Virus record (IMG/VR): IMGVR_UViG_3300025697_000030
Location: 1-54,014 of that record
DNA: 54,014 nt
Reading direction: 5' to 3' (one strand)
Source of the DNA: a virus
The translations under genes were made by a program, and so were the position numbers. Under the pieces are notes generated by a model. The model saw only the letters and a list, made by a program, of their open reading frames with translations. It had not been told where the DNA came from and made no database searches. Positions within the stretch are counted from its first letter, which is position 1, and every line of letters starts with the position of its first letter. Shown piece after piece: positions 49,813 through 54,014 of the stretch.

Positions 49813-50345
49813 TGTATTATCATTTAGGAATGCTATTAAGTCCTATTTCTGGCTCTGAAGTTGTTACCACCGCTGTTTCTTCAGCAGAAGGTATCGGGGC
49901 AATGATTGAGGACTTTATAAAGCTTGGCTTAGGAGATAATGCTACTAAACGTCCCACGTATTGGTATCAGAAAATTAGGAGTAGCACAAAGCTTCCTCAA
50001 GATGTAAATGCCAACCTCGTTATTGATGGGACAAGCCATGAATATTTAGGGCATCCTACGGCCAGCGTAAGAGATAATGCGAGCTTATTTGTAAACAAGG
50101 GACAGATTTATGTTGTTATTCAAAGAAGTACTCCAGAAACATTACAGGTGCAAGGTCCTGGAGGAGTGATGGAAAGTGTAGTCGCTGCGTATAGGGGAAC
50201 AGTTGTAGCAGCTTACGACGTAAGACCAGGAGATCATTTAATAGATTACTACGGAAAAGAATTTCGTGTTTTATCGGCTGCCCCTGACTTCAGTAGAACA
50301 TTTATATCTATGCACTTACTATTAATCTCTGGAAATGAATTTTAG
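49812..50345 (+). CDS. head closure / neck-like protein (177 aa)
   Basis: Starts on the stop of the fibre gene. The C-terminal half has the small beta-barrel look of neck or head-closure proteins (VVAAYRGTVVAAYDVRPGD, DYYGKEFRVLSAAPDFSRT), where 'D-I-I-x-YYGK-x-F-x-V' resembles the gp16/HCP-type strand. Order in the neck module supports it. Confidence is limited because these families diverge strongly. Confidence 0.5.
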   Translation: MYYHLGMLLSPISGSEVVTTAVSSAEGIGAMIEDFIKLGLGDNATKRPTYWYQKIRSSTKLPQDVNANLVIDGTSHEYLGHPTASVRDNASLFVNKGQIYVVIQRSTPETLQVQGPGGVMESVVAAYRGTVVAAYDVRPGDHLIDYYGKEFRVLSAAPDFSRTFISMHLLLISGNEF

Positions 50346-50669
50346 ATGCCTAAATTATTTGAAGTAAAGGTGGAAAAAAGGGGATATGATAAATTATTAA
50401 ATAGATTTGATAAGATAAAAAGAATATCAGATGATTTGGTTAAATCATTACAAGGACTGCCAAAGGAAGTAGCATCAGAAGCAGAAAATAAGTTTGAAAA
50501 AGACCCGTTAGGACAAAAAGTTTTTTATTCTGATGGGTTTAGAAGTACTGTAAAAATTCCTATTATAGTCAAAAATAATAAGGAATCTTTGCAGGCAGAA
50601 GAATTAATGAAAAAAGCCGTAAAAAAGAAAGAGGAAGAAATAAAAGTAAAAGTTGAGGAAATAAGATAG
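50346..50669 (+). CDS. small tail-completion-like protein (107 aa)
   Basis: The protein is helical and basic with FEVKVEKRGYDKLLNRFDKI, a pattern like the start of HK97 gp10-type phage tail components (a strand, 'G-x-x-x-L', helix), followed by a Lys/Glu-rich tail. It sits one gene before the tail terminator candidate, as in HK97-like modules. Confidence 0.5.
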   Translation: MPKLFEVKVEKRGYDKLLNRFDKIKRISDDLVKSLQGLPKEVASEAENKFEKDPLGQKVFYSDGFRSTVKIPIIVKNNKESLQAEELMKKAVKKKEEEIKVKVEEIR

Positions 50670-50670
50670 T

Positions 50671-51213
50671 ATGGCTCAATATGTTGGATATAGAACGATT
50701 CGTGATAACTTTTACACAATGTTAAAGGCTAATCCAAAATTAGACCCCACAAATGATGAAGCCTATGTAAGGGCTATCTATGACCGTAAGTGGATTCCTG
50801 GTGGACCGTTGCCCTGTGTCTGTGTATACATTGCCGGGAAACCTGAAGATCAACATATAACCATAGGGTATAATCCCCATGTAGATGTCCTTGTCACGAT
50901 TGATATTGTAGAGACAATACCCGCTAAGAATATGACAACTGCTATGAAGACTTTATTGGGAGAAACAAAGCTTGATAGCGTAAAAGATGTAAACGATGAG
51001 GTTTTAGAGATTACCGATGAGGTAGAATCGTGGATTAGGGGAGATGAAACAGATGCCGGTAAAAGGCGTAGAAGATTAAATTGTTCTCCTGATGAAGTAA
51101 AAATTGTTTTACTTGGACCAACTAATTTTGGAGACATGATACAACAGGGGGCACAATCTTATATATTCGGGACTATTAATGCTGTGGTTAAGAGAAGGCT
51201 TCTTAATACGTAA
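50671..51213 (+). CDS. tail terminator-like protein (180 aa)
   Basis: Alternating strands and helices (CVCVYIAGKPEDQHI, YNPHVDVLVTIDIVE) with an extended C-terminus (NFGDMIQQGAQSYIFGTINAVVKRR) fit minor tail or terminator proteins that cap the tail tube. Assignment is by position and general pattern. Confidence 0.5.
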   Translation: MAQYVGYRTIRDNFYTMLKANPKLDPTNDEAYVRAIYDRKWIPGGPLPCVCVYIAGKPEDQHITIGYNPHVDVLVTIDIVETIPAKNMTTAMKTLLGETKLDSVKDVNDEVLEITDEVESWIRGDETDAGKRRRRLNCSPDEVKIVLLGPTNFGDMIQQGAQSYIFGTINAVVKRRLLNT

Positions 51214-51227
51214 TAGGAGACTGTGCG

Positions 51228-51455
51228 ATGGTTGACGTAATATATATTGGGCCGCATAAAGAGGTTAGTAGTCGTTTTGGTATATTCCCTAAGGGAAAGA
51301 AGGTATCTGTTGATGAGGGCATTGTGCATTTTTTCAAAAAAGAAAGTGGGGCCTTTAAGGTTCTCGAAGGAAAAAAAGAAAACGGAACCCTTAATATTCC
51401 TGCGTTAGAAGAGACTGAGAAGCCCAAAGCAGATGACTGTGGATGTGGCGTTTAA
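51228..51455 (+). CDS. small protein with Cys-Gly tail (75 aa)
   Basis: A short beta-rich protein (VIYIGPHKEVSSRFGIF) with a polar acidic linker and C-terminal DCGCGV. The small size and place before the tail tube recall tail-accessory proteins of the same site in other phages. Function unknown. Confidence 0.5.
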   Translation: MVDVIYIGPHKEVSSRFGIFPKGKKVSVDEGIVHFFKKESGAFKVLEGKKENGTLNIPALEETEKPKADDCGCGV

Positions 51456-51477
51456 GTATAGTTAGGAGGAAAATATC

Positions 51478-52299
51478 GTGACATATAAATTAGGATCAGA
51501 CCAATTTTTTCATAATAGTAACGCAGAAGGAGGGGGCAGGGCTACAACTGGGATTGTGGTTTCGGGGGGTATCTTGAACGAAAGTGAGGTTCGAGAGGTT
51601 CGCTCAATAGGTGACTGGAAGCCTGTAGTGCTCCGTGAAGGAATGTTGAGGGCTACCGGGTCCGTGAACCTCATGCTTCAGACTGAGGGCATCCTGGCGC
51701 TTGCTGAGAGAGATGGAAATGGACACCTAACATCATTCGACATTGAGGGTGGAATAGATGATTGGAGTCAGATTCATCATGCCTGTAAGATTGACACTTT
51801 AACCCTTAGTGCTGATGCTGGTGGAGAGTTAATGGGGACATTGGCATGGAAGGGAAGGTATGCAGAGGATGGCGGTGGTGGAGGGGCGCATGCCCCGTCA
51901 ACAAATGATGTTTTAATGTGGTATGAAGGGGCTGCGGCTGGAGGCAACTTTGCTACCCAGGAAATTATTGGTTTTACGGTTAATATTTCGCACAATTGTG
52001 ACTGGGTTCCCCTTATTGACAATTCAATAGACCCAAAGAGGAGTGCTAAGTATATTCGTGAGGGACCGCAAGTCGTTAGTGCTAATTTTAGATTTCTTGA
52101 ACATGAGAATTTTGATATTGCCGCTGAGTGTTTAGCGTATATTGCGTCTGCTACGCTTACTTTTACGAATACTTGTGATGGGAGCACCATAACCATTACA
52201 TTGACGAATCTTCAAAGAGGAACACAGGAAATGCCGATTACTCCTGATTTCGTAAATATGGGAGCGACTTATTCGGTCCAGACTTTTACTGTTGCGTAA
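51478..52299 (+). CDS. major tail tube protein
   Basis: GTG start with AGGAGG. The product of 273 residues is beta-rich with hydrophobic strand alternation (MLRATGSVNLMLQTEGILAL, TFTNTCDGSTITITLTN) and a Gly-rich loop (DGGGGGAHA). It lies directly before the frameshifted tail assembly chaperone and tape measure gene, the standard place of the tail tube gene. Confidence 0.75.
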   Translation: MTYKLGSDQFFHNSNAEGGGRATTGIVVSGGILNESEVREVRSIGDWKPVVLREGMLRATGSVNLMLQTEGILALAERDGNGHLTSFDIEGGIDDWSQIHHACKIDTLTLSADAGGELMGTLAWKGRYAEDGGGGGAHAPSTNDVLMWYEGAAAGGNFATQEIIGFTVNISHNCDWVPLIDNSIDPKRSAKYIREGPQVVSANFRFLEHENFDIAAECLAYIASATLTFTNTCDGSTITITLTNLQRGTQEMPITPDFVNMGATYSVQTFTVA

Positions 52300-52325
52300 G
52301 AAATTATTTAGCGAAGGAGAATGAA

Positions 52326-52682
52326 ATGGAGCACAAAATTGGTGATGTTAAGTATGTGACAAGGAGTATATCTTTTGGTGATCGTGCGGATATTGTTGAA
52401 GAGGTAACAGGATACAGGCTTGATGAGGAAGATAATATAGTCCCCTTTGTTAATGGTGGATTAAGGTTAATAAAAACTGTTGTAACTGGATTGAAGTCTT
52501 GGACATTTAAAGGGGTAAATGAAGACGGGAATCCCGTAATTGACACAGAAAAGCCTATATTACCTATTAATGATGAGAATGTTAGGTTACTTCCCGGAAA
52601 GCACGGGGTACGCTTACATAGAATTATAGAAGATGAAAATGGCTTAAGTGAAACAGAAGAAAAAAACTTATTAAGGCAGTAA
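52326..52682 (+). CDS. tail assembly chaperone, short (gpG-like) form
   Basis: This 118-residue product is encoded between the tail tube and tape measure genes, the place of lambda G. It starts behind GAAGGAGAATGAA, begins with HKIGDVKYVTRSISFGDRAD and ends at TAA 52680-52682, just after a slippery heptamer near its 3' end. Chaperones of this group coat the tape measure protein before tube assembly. Confidence 0.8.
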   Translation: MEHKIGDVKYVTRSISFGDRADIVEEVTGYRLDEEDNIVPFVNGGLRLIKTVVTGLKSWTFKGVNEDGNPVIDTEKPILPINDENVRLLPGKHGVRLHRIIEDENGLSETEEKNLLRQ

Positions 52683-52936
52683 GCCAAGTTTATGGGGCTG
52701 AACATGGATTAACGCTCACTGCCTATGAAAAAAGAATAGAACAGAGATTAAGATTTATTAAAAGAAGAGGGATTAAATCTATGATTAATCCTTCTCATAG
52801 AGTATATGTGGCCATTAAGAAGTTTGGAATGGGAATATTAGCTATGAACTGTAAATTGGTAGATAAGATGCTTTTAACGGATTCTGTAGTTGAGACATTT
52901 GAAGAGATTATTACGGAGAGAATAAGGAATAAGTAA
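52326..52936 (+). CDS. tail assembly chaperone, -1 frameshift (gpGT-like) form
   Basis: A -1 shift at the heptamer 52661-52667 joins the short chaperone to a second open frame that has no good start of its own and ends at TAA 52934-52936. The fused protein is about 203 residues; the extra part is helical and basic (KRIEQRLRFIKRRGIKSM, then FGMGILAMNCKLVDKM). Ratio of the two forms controls tail assembly in lambda-like phages. The last stop base is also the first base of the tape measure ATG. Confidence 0.85.
52661..52667 (+). promoter_or_regulatory. -1 programmed frameshift site A-AAA-AAC
   Basis: In the zero frame the codons are GAA AAA AAC, which give the exact X-XXY-YYZ heptamer A AAA AAC. 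After slippage reading continues as AAA CTT ATT into the second chaperone frame. The zero-frame stop is 12 bases further on. Confidence 0.85.
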
Positions 52937-54014
52937 TGGGTATCATTAAAAGCACTTTAGAGTTTGGGATAAAAGCTTATAATTACTCAAGTAGTATTGT
53001 TGATGAAATTACGGGAGATTTACGCGATCAGATGGCCGTCTTAGACCAGATAGGCGGGAAGTTTGCCATGTTTTCCCGTGAAGCTAGTGCTGCCATGATT
53101 GCCGCAAGTCAAGCTACCGCCAAGTATAATGATTCTATACAAGAAATGGCTAAAACAATAGGGAGGTCCAGGGAAGAAGTTGAACTAATGGGAGGGATTA
53201 TTAAAAGAACTGGCGGGGAGATGTCTGATTATGTTCAGATTATGGCTGAGATACAGAATATACAAAGGATGTATAAAGCGGGAGAAGCCTCAGACATTGT
53301 TATGAAGCTAAAAAAGGGCCAAGTTATTAAAAAGGGGAATGAGCTTTTAGGGGATGAACTTCAGATATATCAGAAGATATCTAATGCTTATCAAAAAGCA
53401 ACAGAAGCGGGAGAGGGACATCGGTGGACAGTCTCAGTGCTCGGGAGAGAATGGACAAAGTTTTCTGATGTTCTAGCTTTGACCAATAAAGAATTTGATG
53501 CTATGACTGTGCGTTCAAAGGGAGGGGGAACTTCTCTTTTCTCAGAAGAGAATATTAAACTACAAAAAGAATATCGACAAACCGTTTCTGATCTTGGTGT
53601 TGAGACAAGAAGGTTCGGCGAAATATCTCAAAGTATCGTAACTCCTGCTATGATAAAGTTAAATAATGAAACTTTAAAGTTTACAAGATCGGCAGTTGAT
53701 TTACATGGATCATTAGCCCCTATGTCGAAATTAGCTGTAGATGTCGGTACCAAACTTAGTCTCCTTGGGATACATATAAAAAATCTTCCATTAATTTCTT
53801 TACTTACGGTTGTGAAAGGATTTCAAGGGTGGGTTGAAGTTATGCGAGATTTAGATATCACACTTATGAAATTCGGGTCACGTCATCCTATTTTAGAAAA
53901 AGTTGCTAGAATTTTTACCGTTGGTCCTGGATTTGGTCCTCCCAAGGGGGGAACTTGGGGGGAAATGGGACTTCCAGGGGGGGAGGCAATGAGGGAATAT
54001 ATAGGGGGAAGAGG
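52936..54014 (+). CDS. tape measure protein, N-terminal part (cut by window end)
   Basis: The frame opens at ATG 52936 and is still open at the last base, giving 359 visible residues. The protein is long-helical with many Ala, Ile, Lys and Glu residues, then a hydrophobic Gly-rich region (SLLTVVKGFQGWVEVMRDL and the following part). This, and position just after the frameshifted chaperone, mark it as the tape measure protein that sets tail length. The full gene must extend beyond the window. Confidence 0.85.
   Translation, partial: MGIIKSTLEFGIKAYNYSSSIVDEITGDLRDQMAVLDQIGGKFAMFSREASAAMIAASQATAKYNDSIQEMAKTIGRSREEVELMGGIIKRTGGEMSDYVQIMAEIQNIQRMYKAGEASDIVMKLKKGQVIKKGNELLGDELQIYQKISNAYQKATEAGEGHRWTVSVLGREWTKFSDVLALTNKEFDAMTVRSKGGGTSLFSEENIKLQKEYRQTVSDLGVETRRFGEISQSIVTPAMIKLNNETLKFTRSAVDLHGSLAPMSKLAVDVGTKLSLLGIHIKNLPLISLLTVVKGFQGWVEVMRDLDITLMKFGSRHPILEKVARIFTVGPGFGPPKGGTWGEMGLPGGEAMREYIGGR

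Noticed and set aside
1-54014. CRISPR arrays, insertion sequences, transposases, integrase or attachment site.
   Set aside because: No regularly spaced repeats, transposase motifs, terminal inverted repeats or integrase motifs were seen in the window.
1-54014. Genome-wide recoding of TAG or TGA.
   Set aside because: Large well-recognised genes, including terminase (TAG) and several genes with TGA ends, stop where expected and are followed closely by new starts.

Overview
This window is a contiguous piece of a tailed double-stranded DNA bacteriophage or prophage (Caudoviricetes, HK97-type head). Every convincing gene lies on the + strand. Genes are packed with short gaps, ATGA-type overlaps and strong AGGAGG-like ribosome binding sites. 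A complete head-to-tail series is present: terminase, portal, prohead protease, capsid, neck, tail tube, frameshifted tail chaperone and tape measure. Most of the sequence is AT-rich with many AGA, AGG and ATA codons. Lipobox proteins and bacterial Shine-Dalgarno sites point to a bacterial host, but the sequence does not identify it. No integrase, repressor, endolysin or tail sheath gene was recognised, so lifestyle and tail type remain open (non-contractile is the default guess). Both window ends cut through genes.

Layout. 1-3.0 kb: recombination and nuclease genes (SbcC/Rad50-like ATPase, FEN-type 5'-3' exonuclease, RuvC-like resolvase). 3.0-6.4 kb: small early genes, including a stand-alone HIRAN protein, zinc ribbons, a zinc-finger/sigma-region-4 regulator, and a compact GC-rich element that folds like a structured RNA. 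6.4-8.3 kb: a mosaic of GC-rich 'phage ABA sandwich'-like genes, a DNA methyltransferase, a DUF4326 gene and repeated gene tails. 8.3-12.8 kb: a Cys/HGG protein, a sigma-70-like factor and the large terminase, which carries an intein with an HNH endonuclease. 12.8-17.4 kb: small basic proteins and a 766-residue multidomain protein ending in a zinc metalloprotease. 17.4-19.7 kb: a gene with an in-frame amber codon, two lipoproteins and small membrane or acidic proteins. 19.7-23.1 kb: an adenine methyltransferase, a dCMP deaminase and two PAPS-type sulfotransferases, the second with an in-frame TGA. 23.3-36.7 kb: two large basic repeat proteins, portal, a 1031-residue metalloprotease/repeat/ligase-like protein, protease and capsid. 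36.8-42.6 kb: a glycan island (GT9, three GT2 domains, B12/radical SAM, a class I methyltransferase). 42.7-54.0 kb: neck and tail genes, interrupted by a GC-rich block and two large fibre-like genes (44.7-49.8 kb).

How the parts fit. The sigma-like proteins probably switch transcription towards the late genes that follow them. Terminase, portal, protease and capsid make the head. The basic, zinc-ribbon, ART-like and metalloprotease proteins interleaved with them are good candidates for internal or ejected virion proteins. The glycosyltransferases and sulfotransferases may decorate virion or host surface glycans. Methyltransferases and dCMP deaminase act on phage DNA and nucleotide pools.

Points most worth following: two in-frame stop codons within otherwise intact genes; a repeated use of AUA, AUU or AUC where a start codon is expected; the A-AAA-AAC frameshift site; a perfect three-way-junction RNA fold at 43.4 kb; the GC-rich RNA-like element at 4.6 kb; a recurring 'Gly-rich helix / poly-basic / EYE-acidic' module shared by several head-region proteins; and a possible degenerate DNA-ligase fold in a virion-region protein.
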